DNA from: an uncultured Bacteroidales bacterium
GTDB lineage: Bacteria; Bacteroidota; Bacteroidia; Bacteroidales; UBA4417
Direction of reading: 5' to 3'
Assembly: GCA_903822525.1 (NCBI GenBank)
Contig: CAIJPI010000143.1
Location: 1-45,260 of the forward strand
Length of the DNA stretch: 45,260 bases
Part shown: piece after piece, positions 32,697 to 43,821 of the stretch
Position numbering within the stretch: position 1 is the stretch's first letter
Layout: the number at the start of each line of letters is the position of its first letter
Notes under the pieces: generated by a model
What the model saw: the letters and a program-made list of their open reading frames with translations, nothing else
The model's database searches: none
Told to the model about the DNA's origin: nothing
Program-made: the position numbers and the translations under genes

Positions 32697-33929
32697 TTAG
32701 TCAGCTTTCAGTATTCTGACAGTTGCGCTTAGTTCATCCGAACTACCCTGTAGACGCATTTTGCATAAATAATAGCCTTGCGAAAGTTGTGATGCGTCGA
32801 GACTTACTTCATGCGTTCCGGCATTCAGATGTCCTGTGGGTATGCTCTTTACCAGTTGTCCGCTTGTGTTGTATACTTCAATTGTAGCATCTCCATCAAC
32901 AGGAGTATAAATACTGAGTGTTGTTGAGACATGGAATGGATTTGGGAAGTTGGAAAGTTTAAGTGCAGGATTGCCGTATTTAATAACAGGGGAAGCAAAA
33001 TGCAGGTCGGTAACCTCTTTATTCGAAGTGTTAATCAGGCTTGTATTTCCATCGAGGTTAATGCTTGCAGTCATACCTTGTTTAAAGTCAGCTTTGCTCA
33101 CTCCATGAATGGTGATAAAGGTTTCTCCTTCAGTAAAGTGTATAGCTGCAGTATTCGGGTTTCCCCATACCAGGCGAATCTGCCCGTCTGCAATATTGTA
33201 CTCAAAGTCATTTCCTTTAAATTCAACCGACTCAACACTGAGCAAATCTGACGGATAGTTAATAATGATTCCGGCACCTGAAATAGATATATCATTCCGG
33301 GTAAGTATCCGTGTTGTAAATGGTTCGCTGCTGCTTACATTAATTACACCATCCTGGGCAACAGGTATTGCTGGAAGGGTATTCACCGTTGGAACAAATG
33401 TGCCACCAACATCTCCCGAGCAGGTTCCGCCCAGGCCATGAGGAATGCCCTCTTTCATATTGGAAATGGTGAAAACTGAAGTTTCAAATTTCCATGGGCC
33501 TACAGGGAAAGGGGTTCCAAGCAGGATATGAGATATAATAAGGTTGTAATCGGTCCAGGTTATCGTGCCGCTGCCATTAACATCCGATGCGAGGAATTGC
33601 AGTGGTGTGAACTGGTAAAGCCCAAAAATATTCAGAAATACCATTATTGCATCGTAATAGGTTACCCCACCACTTGCATTTAATGTTGTGCCGGATAGGC
33701 TGTAATTGCCATTCGGAACATTCGAAAACTGATAAAAACCATTTCCTCCGGTAGTGTAAGTTTGAGTTGAATTTGTCAGGACATTTTTTAAAATAACTTT
33801 TACATTATTAATCGGTCTGATCGAATCATTTTGATACAGAACTTTGCCGCTTACATTCAGTGCATTCAGGTTTTGAACTGATAATATTACAATTAGTAAG
33901 AGCAGAAATGATTTTAAAAAGTTTTTCAT
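32697..33929 (-). CDS. Secreted T9SS protein with dockerin-like and cohesin-like domains
   Basis: 410 residues. Signal peptide 1-23. Next is a carboxypeptidase-regulatory-like beta domain (about 24-85, GKVLYQNDSIRPINNVKVIL). A dockerin-type segment (about 88-140) has one well-kept calcium loop, DVNGSGTITWTDYN, followed by LIISHILLG, and a degenerate partner around GGVTYYDAIM. A beta domain at about 190-305 resembles cohesin (PSDLLSVESVEFKGNDF, then EGETFITIHGVSK). The type IX sorting domain fills the last ~80 residues (LSNFPNPFHVSTTLSI, IEVYNTSGQLVKS, LSQGYYLCKMRL, TVRILKAD). The protein should be exported to the surface; the dockerin-like and cohesin-like parts suggest assembly with itself or others. 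No catalytic domain is visible. The cohesin call is the least certain. Confidence 0.75.
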   Translation of the reverse strand: MKNFLKSFLLLLIVILSVQNLNALNVSGKVLYQNDSIRPINNVKVILKNVLTNSTQTYTTGGNGFYQFSNVPNGNYSLSGTTLNASGGVTYYDAIMVFLNIFGLYQFTPLQFLASDVNGSGTITWTDYNLIISHILLGTPFPVGPWKFETSVFTISNMKEGIPHGLGGTCSGDVGGTFVPTVNTLPAIPVAQDGVINVSSSEPFTTRILTRNDISISGAGIIINYPSDLLSVESVEFKGNDFEYNIADGQIRLVWGNPNTAAIHFTEGETFITIHGVSKADFKQGMTASINLDGNTSLINTSNKEVTDLHFASPVIKYGNPALKLSNFPNPFHVSTTLSIYTPVDGDATIEVYNTSGQLVKSIPTGHLNAGTHEVSLDASQLSQGYYLCKMRLQGSSDELSATVRILKAD

Positions 33930-34325
33930 GGCGTTGGAGAATAAATTTAGTATAAATCGTTTACAACTTTGATTGCTTGTTTGTTACGTACTTTTTCCGG
34001 CCTGACTCTCTGAATCTTAAATAGCATATCACACGCATTCTATCGATACGATATATGACTTTATCCACTTTTTTCAAAAAGGTAATATGGATTTATTAAA
34101 ATAGTTGTTGAAAAATTCAAATTTGTGTGATATTTGCAAACAAATCCGTCAAAAAACTTTGCGATTTCTGAGGTCATTTTATCGCAGAATGTAAAAATTG
34201 TTTAAAAATAATGTTTTATATAAAACGTTATAAAACAGCTTGTTGCGGGTTATTTGTATTTTTTATTAAAAAAAAATTCAAAAATGGTATTACCTTTTTT
34301 AAAAATTCGGATAATATAGCAAGTG
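33930..34325. other. AT-rich divergent promoter region between the T9SS gene and the ECF sigma operon
   Basis: About 400 bases without a gene, strongly AT-rich. It holds a widely spaced perfect 12-bp inverted repeat, AAAAAGGTAATA (34076-34087) and TATTACCTTTTT (34288-34299). The right copy contains the near-palindrome GGTATTACC and lies only 26 bp before the sigma-factor ATG. A smaller inverted repeat TGCGAT (34160-34165) / ATCGCA (34181-34186) lies between. No clear TTTG/TAnnTTTG promoter is visible for either side, so one or both may be read by an alternative sigma factor. Confidence 0.5.
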
Positions 34326-34916
34326 ATGATCCATTATTCTGATGAAGCCATACTGGAAGGACTGAGATTAAGGAGTGATTACATCATTAATTTCATATAC
34401 AAGGAATTTTTTCCGTTGATTCGATTCCTTGTTAACGAAAACGGAGGGTCCGATGAAGATTCAGAGGATATTTTTCAGGATGGGATAATTATCATTTACA
34501 ATAAAATCAATATTAATCAACTTGTACTTACCAGTTCTTTCAAAACATACATGTATTCGGTTTGCCGGAATCTCTGGCTTCAGAAGCTGAAAAAAAGGAA
34601 GGCAATTTTCGAGAAGCTAACTGATGTGGAAGAGTATATCGAACTTCCTATTGATGTGCTCCAGGAAGCCAGCCTTGAACAAACCGAATTGCACCGGATC
34701 ATTCAGATTCATTTTCTGTCCTTAGAAGAGAATTGCCAGAAACTGCTGAAACTATTTATAAAAAATATTCCGTTGCGCGAAATAGCTTCTATTCTTGGTT
34801 TTAAAACCGAAAAGTATGCTAAAACCCGGAAGTACATGTGTAAAGAAGAACTTAAGAAACGTATCGCTAATGACCCGCGAAGTCAAAAAATTTTAAAAAA
34901 TGACCCTCAAATTTAA
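34326..34916 (+). CDS. ECF-type RNA polymerase sigma factor
   Basis: 196 residues from the ATG at 34326 (a GTG directly before it is an alternative). Sigma region 2 spans about 20-85 (FIYKEFFPLIRFLV, then DSEDIFQDGIIIIYNKI, then SSFKTYMYSVCRNLWLQKLKK-type segment). Region 4 spans about 130-185, with a helix-turn-helix around NIPLREIASILGFKTEKYAKTR. No region 1 or 3, as in ECF factors. The stop overlaps the start of the next gene by 17 bp, the arrangement expected of a sigma and its regulator. Which promoters it reads is unknown; the spaced repeats upstream are candidates. Confidence 0.88.
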   Translation: MIHYSDEAILEGLRLRSDYIINFIYKEFFPLIRFLVNENGGSDEDSEDIFQDGIIIIYNKININQLVLTSSFKTYMYSVCRNLWLQKLKKRKAIFEKLTDVEEYIELPIDVLQEASLEQTELHRIIQIHFLSLEENCQKLLKLFIKNIPLREIASILGFKTEKYAKTRKYMCKEELKKRIANDPRSQKILKNDPQI

Positions 34917-35655
34917 ACATTCTGCCAGCATCGAGCAATATCTTGCTAATGAAATGGCACCTGCCACACGATCCGCTTTCGAGAATGAAGTACGGTCCAA
35001 TCCGGATCTTGCTGAAGAATTGAAGCTTTCGCTAAGTATTGATTCGGCAATTCAAAGGGATGATATACTTGATTTACGGCAGAAACTGATTGCATCAATC
35101 AAAGCTGGAGGAGTTTCGAAAACCGAAACCCCGGTAATATTCATGAGTACCCGGAAATGGTGGTATGCCGCAGCATCTTTCCTTGTTCTGGTGTCCTTTG
35201 CGGCAACATTATATTTTCAGGCTAACCGCAAATTAACCGACGATTCGCTGTTTATGCAATATTATAATGCTGAAAATATTGTGGACCAAACCCGTGGCGA
35301 TCAGAATATTGTTGAAGCCGTAATCAAATTCCAACAAAAGGATTTCAGAGCAGCTTCCGTATTGTTTAAGAACATACTGGATGCCGATCAATCAAACATG
35401 GCTGTTATGTTCTACTACGGCATAGCCAATATTGAAACTAACAATTACAGCAATTCGATCAAGGCTTTTAATACCATCATCAAACAAAACGATAACCTGT
35501 ATATCGAACATGCTGAATGGTACCTGGGATTGTGCTACCTGAAAAATAACCAGAAAGACAAGGCTATCGATCAGTTTATAATTGTTGCCGCTGATACTGA
35601 GAATTTCCACCGCCAGGAAGCGAAAAATATTTTAGAAAAACTGCAGCTTAAATAA
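34900..35655 (+). CDS. Membrane TPR protein, probable non-zinc anti-sigma factor
   Basis: 251 residues. The N-terminal ~75 residues are cytoplasmic and resemble the start of Bacteroidota anti-sigma proteins (IEQYLANEMAPATRSAFENE, then NPDLAEELKL), but contain no His/Cys zinc site. One membrane helix follows (about 84-103, WWYAAASFLVLVSFAATLYF). The C-terminal ~140 residues, on the periplasmic side, form three to four TPR units (KFQQKDFRAASVLFKNIL, MFYYGIANIETNNYSNSIKA, WYLGLCYLKNNQKDKAIDQF). Overlap with the sigma gene and domain order suggest that it holds the sigma at the membrane and senses something through the TPR part. A terminator follows at 35682. Function inferred. Confidence 0.75.
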   Translation: MTLKFKHSASIEQYLANEMAPATRSAFENEVRSNPDLAEELKLSLSIDSAIQRDDILDLRQKLIASIKAGGVSKTETPVIFMSTRKWWYAAASFLVLVSFAATLYFQANRKLTDDSLFMQYYNAENIVDQTRGDQNIVEAVIKFQQKDFRAASVLFKNILDADQSNMAVMFYYGIANIETNNYSNSIKAFNTIIKQNDNLYIEHAEWYLGLCYLKNNQKDKAIDQFIIVAADTENFHRQEAKNILEKLQLK

Positions 35656-35681
35656 TTTTTTTACCGATTCTCCTATTGAAG

Positions 35682-35706
35682 AAACCGGCCTCAGCCGGTT
35701 TTTTTA
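35682..35706 (+). terminator. Intrinsic terminator of the sigma/anti-sigma operon
   Basis: Perfect stem AAACCGGC (35682-35689) / GCCGGTTT (35694-35701) with loop CTCA and a T-run to 35706, 26 bp after the anti-sigma stop codon. Confidence 0.9.
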
Positions 35707-35746
35707 TTTTCCCTTGTCCGGATTTTGAAGGATTACCTTAAAACAA

Positions 35747-35776
35747 AAAAACCTGGCTCCATGAGCGCAGGTTTTT
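35747..35776 (-). terminator. Intrinsic terminator of the DHODH-like gene
   Basis: Stem AAAAACCTG (35747-35755) / CAGGTTTTT (35768-35776), extended inside by GCTC / GAGC with loop CAT. It lies 20 bp after the stop of the minus-strand gene at 35797, and being T-flanked on both strands may also back up the previous terminator. Confidence 0.85.
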
Positions 35777-35796
35777 GTATGAATGATAAAACATAT

Positions 35797-36795
35797 CTAT
35801 TTCAGCAACTGATCGGATGCGAGCAGCAGATCAATATACTGTCCGCGTTTATAAACAAAAGGATCTTTCAGGTTTTTCTTCGATAGTTTGCCTTTAAAAT
35901 CAGTTAAGGAACTGTATTTCTTCGATTCCATCCATTCCTCAATTTCGCTTAGCATGGCTGATATATGCTCAGCTTTATTTTTATAGAGGGTGCTTACTAC
36001 CTGCACACAGTCAGCGCCGGCCAGCAGCATCTTGATAACGTCATTTCCCTCGTATATTCCCGTATTGGCACACACCTGGGTTTTCAGGTTGCCATATAAT
36101 AATCCGGCATACCTTAAGGCCAGGCGGTAATCGCCTTCGTGGCTGAGATAATAAGGGGCAATATGTTTAATGTCGTTAACATTGATTTCAGGCTCAAACA
36201 TGCGGTTAAAAATTACTACCCCGTCTACTCCTGCTTTATCGAGCCGGGAGATGAAATTAAGCGGGTTCGAATAAAATGAACTAAGCTTGACGCTTACCGG
36301 AATGCTGATTTTTGATTTAATGCTTTTGATCAGGTCCAGATGAATATCTTCAATCAGCCGCCCATCGGCATCAAAATCGCCGGGGACAAAATAGAAATTC
36401 AGTTCGATGCCATCAACTCCTGTTTTTTCAATAAGGCTTGCATATTCAATCCAGGTGCTGTCGTAAATGCAATTCAGGCTGGCGATAACCGGAATGCTGA
36501 GCGATTCCTTAGCCTTTCGCAAACTTACCAGGTGAGCTTCAGGACCTGCATGCTGTAACTTGGGATACAGGCTGGTCATTTCAGCATGTAATCCGCCCAT
36601 AGCTTCCAGTTGATCATCGAAATGAGCACTTTCGAGGTTTATCTGTTCCTCAAACAAGGTCTTGTAAACTATAGCTGCGGCTCCTGCTTTTTCGAGTTTC
36701 TTCAGCATCTCCAGATCTGCCGACATTCCGCTTGCACCTGCAATAATGGGGTTCTTAAGTGCAATTCCCATATAATTTGTGGCGAGGTTGGTCAT
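35797..36795 (-). CDS. Dihydroorotate dehydrogenase-like flavoprotein
   Basis: 332 residues, a TIM-barrel of the DHODH family. The N-terminus reads LATNYMGIALKNPIIAGASGMS, and the segment GAAAIVYKTLFEEQ matches the FMN-binding lysine region. Further along are SIPVIASLNCI near 108, GIELNFYFVP near 135, SIPVSVKLSSF near 170, GVDGVVIFNRMF near 200, VCANTGIYEGNDVIKMLLAGADCVQVVSTLY (its phosphate-binding end, about 250-280) and the final GRGQYIDLLL-type helix. Proteins of this type are widespread in Bacteroidota beside a separate PyrD, so the substrate may not be dihydroorotate. No pyrimidine gene is adjacent. It is preceded by a good GGAGG ribosome-binding site. Confidence 0.82.
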   Translation of the reverse strand: MTNLATNYMGIALKNPIIAGASGMSADLEMLKKLEKAGAAAIVYKTLFEEQINLESAHFDDQLEAMGGLHAEMTSLYPKLQHAGPEAHLVSLRKAKESLSIPVIASLNCIYDSTWIEYASLIEKTGVDGIELNFYFVPGDFDADGRLIEDIHLDLIKSIKSKISIPVSVKLSSFYSNPLNFISRLDKAGVDGVVIFNRMFEPEINVNDIKHIAPYYLSHEGDYRLALRYAGLLYGNLKTQVCANTGIYEGNDVIKMLLAGADCVQVVSTLYKNKAEHISAMLSEIEEWMESKKYSSLTDFKGKLSKKNLKDPFVYKRGQYIDLLLASDQLLK

Positions 36796-40648
<3,853 letters not shown>

Positions 40649-40673
40649 ATCTGGTTTTTCTGAGTACATTTAA

Positions 40674-40710
40674 AGCCGGGTAGCTCTTTAGCAGCCCGGC
40701 TTTTTTTTTT
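40674..40710 (+). terminator. Intrinsic terminator of the oxidoreductase gene
   Basis: Stem AGCCGGG (40674-40680) / CCCGGCT (40695-40701), inner GCT/AGC pairing, then ten T residues to 40710. 26 bp after the stop codon. Confidence 0.9.
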
Positions 40711-40786
40711 ATCCTACAGTGAATCGAAAATTTAAAGGATAAAACCCAACAAGATGTCTTTCCAATATCATGCTAATTTATCCACC

Positions 40787-41398
40787 ATGAGTGAATTTGA
40801 TGCCAAAGCCCGTGACTGGGATAAAAACCAACGGTATTTCGACAGATCAGAAGCCGTCGCAAATGCAATACTGCAAATTATCCCTTTACATGAAGGAATG
40901 AAAGCCCTCGAATATGGGTCCGGAACTGCATTGTTGAGTTTTGCACTTAAAGATAAATTTTCGGAAATTACCTTAATGGATAATTCGATCGAAATGACTA
41001 AGGTTACGGAGGAGAAGATTGTTGCCCAGCAGGTTACAAATATGAAACCTTTGTTTTTTGATATGGAACATGAGGATTATTCCGGCCGGTTTGATGTTAT
41101 TTATAACCAGATGGTTATGCATCACGTAAACGATATCGACGCCATGCTTTCAAAGTTCTATAATTTACTTTATCCCGGCGGGTACCTTGCTATTGCAGAC
41201 TTATATGCCGAAGATGGTTCATTTCACGGTGAAGGTTTTAACGGACATCTGGGTTTTGAAGTTGAGCAACTCGCAGATCAACTGAAGGCAATTGGATTTG
41301 GCAATATTCAACACAGTCAGGTTTATAGCATTGCGAAAACCGATGAGGAGGGGAATGTAAGTGAGTTTCCTATCTTTCTGCTAACAGCATCGAAATAA
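40787..41398 (+). CDS. Class I SAM-dependent methyltransferase
   Basis: 203 residues from the ATG at 40787; an in-frame ATG at 40754 would add 11 residues. I prefer the later start because the family typically opens with SEFDAKARDWD. Rossmann-type methyltransferase motifs: motif I ALEYGSGTALLSFAL near 44, the acidic end of strand 2 TLMDNSIEMTKV near 66, motif IV-like FDVIYNQMVMHHV near 105, and GGYLAIADLYAEDGSFHG near 130, where the family (UbiE/COQ5-like small methyltransferases) binds the substrate. The substrate is not evident. It stands alone between the oxidoreductase terminator and a convergent operon. Confidence 0.85.
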   Translation: MSEFDAKARDWDKNQRYFDRSEAVANAILQIIPLHEGMKALEYGSGTALLSFALKDKFSEITLMDNSIEMTKVTEEKIVAQQVTNMKPLFFDMEHEDYSGRFDVIYNQMVMHHVNDIDAMLSKFYNLLYPGGYLAIADLYAEDGSFHGEGFNGHLGFEVEQLADQLKAIGFGNIQHSQVYSIAKTDEEGNVSEFPIFLLTASK

Positions 41399-41440
41399 AA
41401 AGGTTGTTCCTGAAATTGTTTACAAGGAGTGAGATTCCCC

Positions 41441-41998
41441 TTATTGCTTAATGGGCTCGGCATTTTGCTGCTGTCCGTATCTATGCCGGTATCCCTTACC
41501 CTTACTGTTTCCCTTACCGTTTCCATTGCCTTTGCCTTTGTTTTCGCACCCATACAGCTCAGCATAAATCTGTGAAAGCTTTTGGGTTTGTTCCGGAGTG
41601 CAGACTTTTTTAAGGTCGAGGAATTGTTTAACGTTGGCCATTTGTAGATTTTTCTGTTCAGATACTACTTCATCTACGAGTTTTTCTACCTGCTTGATAT
41701 CCGTATTATCTTTCGATAGTTCATCAAGAAGTTCTGTTTTCTTTTCCTTTATGGCTACAACTAATGATTCGTTCGATAGCTGGCAGGTAGCATTTATCTT
41801 ATTTACTTTAATGGATTGGTCAGGTGTTAAAGATAATTCCTGTTTGAGGGCTATCCCGTGTTTAAACCCGGAATCGGGCATCGGTTCGCCTGCCGGTTTC
41901 CGCATATAAATGAAATATGTAGCCAATGCTGTGATATTTATCAGCACCAGGAAGATAAGTATCCAGAAAACAATGCGGTTATTGTTGAAAATATTCAT
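41441..41998 (-). CDS. Spy/CpxP-like periplasmic heavy-metal-sensor-type protein
   Basis: 185 residues. One N-terminal membrane helix (about 9-31, no obvious cleavage) is followed by a helical periplasmic domain of the Spy/CpxP/metal-resistance type: LKQELSLTPDQSIKVNKI near 52-68, a coiled-coil-like middle (KEKKTELLDELSKDNTD), and FLDLKKVCTPEQTQKLSQIY near 126, a second LTPEQ-like motif. The C-terminal ~30 residues are Gly/Lys/Asn-rich and end in Arg/His/Tyr/Gln. It is the third gene of an ECF sigma operon, 11 bp after the anti-sigma gene. Related proteins act as chaperones or metal sensors feeding back on the stress regulator. Confidence 0.82.
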   Translation of the reverse strand: MNIFNNNRIVFWILIFLVLINITALATYFIYMRKPAGEPMPDSGFKHGIALKQELSLTPDQSIKVNKINATCQLSNESLVVAIKEKKTELLDELSKDNTDIKQVEKLVDEVVSEQKNLQMANVKQFLDLKKVCTPEQTQKLSQIYAELYGCENKGKGNGNGKGNSKGKGYRHRYGQQQNAEPIKQ

Positions 41999-42009
41999 GG
42001 TATTTGGTA

Positions 42010-42459
42010 TTATTCAGTAAAGTAAAAGAGATCGTCAGTCATAAATTCAGGTACGTTCAGATCGGTTCTGACAGCCTCAATCATTTCATCATTTTGGGTG
42101 TATTGCGAATGTGTATCTGCAAAATCGGAGCCTATAAAGAACCCAATGGCCAGGGATGCTGCAAGTCCGATACTTAAAATAGCAGGCTTTAAAATCCTGC
42201 CAATAACAGAGCCGGCTGATTTTTGCTTTTTCTCCAACCGGGATTCTATTCCCTGCATGATTCGGGTTTCAGCAAATGGAAGAGGTTCGATGGATTTCTG
42301 TTCATCCATCAACGCAATCATATTTCTGAATTCAGCCAAAATCCGGTTGCATTCGGCGCACTCACTAATGTGATGATCCATATGCTGAAGTTGGACAGGC
42401 GGTAATTCATTCTCCAGGTAGGAAAATAAATCTTTTTGCAGTATTTCGCAGTGTTTCAT
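42010..42459 (-). CDS. Zinc-finger (zf-HC2) anti-sigma factor
   Basis: 149 residues. The N-terminal ~45 residues form the zinc-binding anti-sigma domain: Cys4, then His30-x3-Cys34-x2-Cys37 in the segment HHISECAECNR. A linker follows, then one membrane helix (about 87-110, with ILSIGLAASLAIGFFIG) and a short periplasmic end. Anti-sigmas of this type hold an ECF factor at the membrane. The ATG overlaps the stop of the sigma gene by four bases, the classic coupling. Confidence 0.9.
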   Translation of the reverse strand: MKHCEILQKDLFSYLENELPPVQLQHMDHHISECAECNRILAEFRNMIALMDEQKSIEPLPFAETRIMQGIESRLEKKQKSAGSVIGRILKPAILSIGLAASLAIGFFIGSDFADTHSQYTQNDEMIEAVRTDLNVPEFMTDDLFYFTE

Positions 42460-43043
42460 AGTTTTTTATTTGAATATTCCGAGAACTGTACGATCAGCAT
42501 TTTTTGCAGATTTTGTTTTGCCCTTTGCAGCAGGGATTCAACACTGGCCAGGCTGAGGTTCATGATTTCGGCAATTTCCTTGTACGACAATTCTTTAAAT
42601 TTACTCAGGATAAAAGCCGTTTTTTGGTTTTCTGACAAGCTGTTTATAGCCTTATCGAGAATTTGCTTCCGTTCGTTATTATCATACGGGTTGTCATTTT
42701 CGGAAGGTTCAAAAAGCTTTGTTCCTGCATTGCCATCTGCTTTGTAAAAAAAAGTTTCAAACTGTCTCACCAGTTGTTTACGCTTGTTTTTACGGATAAA
42801 ATTTAACGATTTATTGACTGTAATCTTGTAAATCCAGGTCGATAACGAAGATGTACTCTTAAACTGTCCAACGGATTCAAGAATTTCGATACACACATCC
42901 TGGGCAAGGTCTTCGGCATCATCCATGTTGTGTACAAAATGAAAGGCGGTTGTTATAACCTGCTTATGATACTTTTTTACCAGGAATTGAATGACCGGTT
43001 TGTCATTATTTAAGATGCCGGTAATTAATTCCTGGTCAGTCAT
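42456..43043 (-). CDS. ECF-type RNA polymerase sigma factor
   Basis: 195 residues, typical of the group. Region 2 spans about 20-90 (FLVKKYHKQVITTAFHFV, then NMDDAEDLAQDVCIEIL, then SSLSTWIYKITVNKSLNFI), and region 4 about 130-180 (SENQKTAFILSKFKELSYKE, then IAEIMNLSLASVESLLQRAK). The linker is short and acidic. It heads the operon sigma, zf-HC2 anti-sigma, Spy-like protein. It is preceded by a good primary-sigma promoter (43130-43160), so basal expression probably does not depend on itself. Confidence 0.92.
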   Translation of the reverse strand: MTDQELITGILNNDKPVIQFLVKKYHKQVITTAFHFVHNMDDAEDLAQDVCIEILESVGQFKSTSSLSTWIYKITVNKSLNFIRKNKRKQLVRQFETFFYKADGNAGTKLFEPSENDNPYDNNERKQILDKAINSLSENQKTAFILSKFKELSYKEIAEIMNLSLASVESLLQRAKQNLQKMLIVQFSEYSNKKL

Positions 43044-43129
43044 TAATGCGGGGTAGAAATAGAGGTTAAAAATTAAATGATGACAAATAGTTGTTTTAAA
43101 ATCTGGTTTAAATCATCATAATCTGTATT

Positions 43130-43160
43130 CAAAGATATAATTTTCAACCTCTGTTTCCAA
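43130..43160 (-). promoter_or_regulatory. Promoter of the ECF sigma operon
   Basis: Minus strand TTG (43160-43158), 20 bases, then TATCTTTG (43137-43130), a near-ideal fit to the Bacteroidota primary-sigma promoter. It implies a leader of about 80 nt before the sigma ATG and lies just after the stop of the upstream small-protein gene. Confidence 0.7.
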
Positions 43161-43168
43161 CTAAAATG

Positions 43169-43522
43169 TTAGCGCCTGCAACAATTGCCGCGTCCCTGGC
43201 CCCGACACTGACCATTTCTGTACTGGTTGCCCTTCCCATTTCTGCAATTATTCCCTGTTTTCTTACCGACATTAGCGCGGTTATCGCAAATGCCATCGTT
43301 GTTTTTGTCGACAAAATTGTCACCGCGTTTATTGCCTGAGCGGGATTCAAAATTATCGCAAACGCCATTGCTGTCTTTGTCAACAAATTTGCCGTATGTT
43401 GAAGTAACGGTATTTTGTTGTTGGTCCGGTTGATTCGTTGTTGAAGTGTTTTGAGCCTTCGCCTGAACGGCAAAAATCATCATGATTAAAGTTGCCAGAA
43501 AGAGTTTTCCTTTGTTTTTCAT
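43169..43522 (-). CDS. Small exported protein with calcium-loop-like repeats and a Cys/Gly/Arg-rich end
   Basis: 117 residues. Signal peptide (cleavage near QAKAQN, about 24), then a Gln/Thr/Asn-rich stretch. Two near-identical repeats follow, FVDKDSNGVCDN (residues 46-57) and FVDKNNDGICDN (70-81). Each has the D-x-[DN]-x-[DN]-G layout of an EF-hand- or dockerin-like calcium loop plus one cysteine. The last ~30 residues are Arg/Gly/Asn-rich with four cysteines, including a CC pair near the end. I know no function. It lies upstream of the sigma operon in the same direction and has an inverted repeat in its own upstream DNA, so it may belong to the regulon. A second open frame across the same DNA lacks a signal peptide. 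Confidence 0.7.
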   Translation of the reverse strand: MKNKGKLFLATLIMMIFAVQAKAQNTSTTNQPDQQQNTVTSTYGKFVDKDSNGVCDNFESRSGNKRGDNFVDKNNDGICDNRANVGKKTGNNCRNGKGNQYRNGQCRGQGRGNCCRR

Positions 43523-43577
43523 ACTGTTTGTGTTTAATGAACGTTTCGATTAATAGATAGACACACAACAAATAGAA

Positions 43578-43594
43578 AACCAGCGGTACTGGTT
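43578..43594. promoter_or_regulatory. Inverted repeat AACCAG-N5-CTGGTT upstream of the small-protein gene
   Basis: Perfect 6-bp arms, AACCAG (43578-43583) and CTGGTT (43589-43594), five-base spacer, 56-72 bp upstream of the ATG at 43522. Position and symmetry fit a regulator site. No TAnnTTTG element is found near it. Confidence 0.4.
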
Positions 43595-43821
43595 AAAATT
43601 TTGTTTCCTGTTACAACGTATTTTTCAGAACTGCAAAAAGTGTGTCTGGTACAAAATAGCTGATTGTATAGTTTACTATTTGATTGTCCGAATTAAATCA
43701 GACTCATTTCAGTATTGCATGATATATTTAGATGTTTCTTTAACATCGCTGTATAATAAATTAAATATTTCTTAGAATTTTTTGATTGTCTCTCTTTTCA
43801 ATAACAGAAACAGCTGCAAAA

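Noticed and set aside
35797-36795. Calling this gene pyrD
   Set aside because: It belongs to the DHODH family, but Bacteroidota often carry such a protein beside a genuine PyrD, and no pyrimidine genes are adjacent, so the substrate is left open.
43144-43473. Alternative minus-strand frame across the small calcium-loop protein gene
   Set aside because: No signal peptide or motif; the overlapping frame at 43169-43522 has a signal peptide and two clear repeats.
43557-43615. ECF-type promoter from TGTAACA (minus strand, 43615-43609) and GTCTAT (43562-43557)
   Set aside because: The two motifs are about 46 bp apart, far more than the 16-17 bp expected between -35 and -10 elements.
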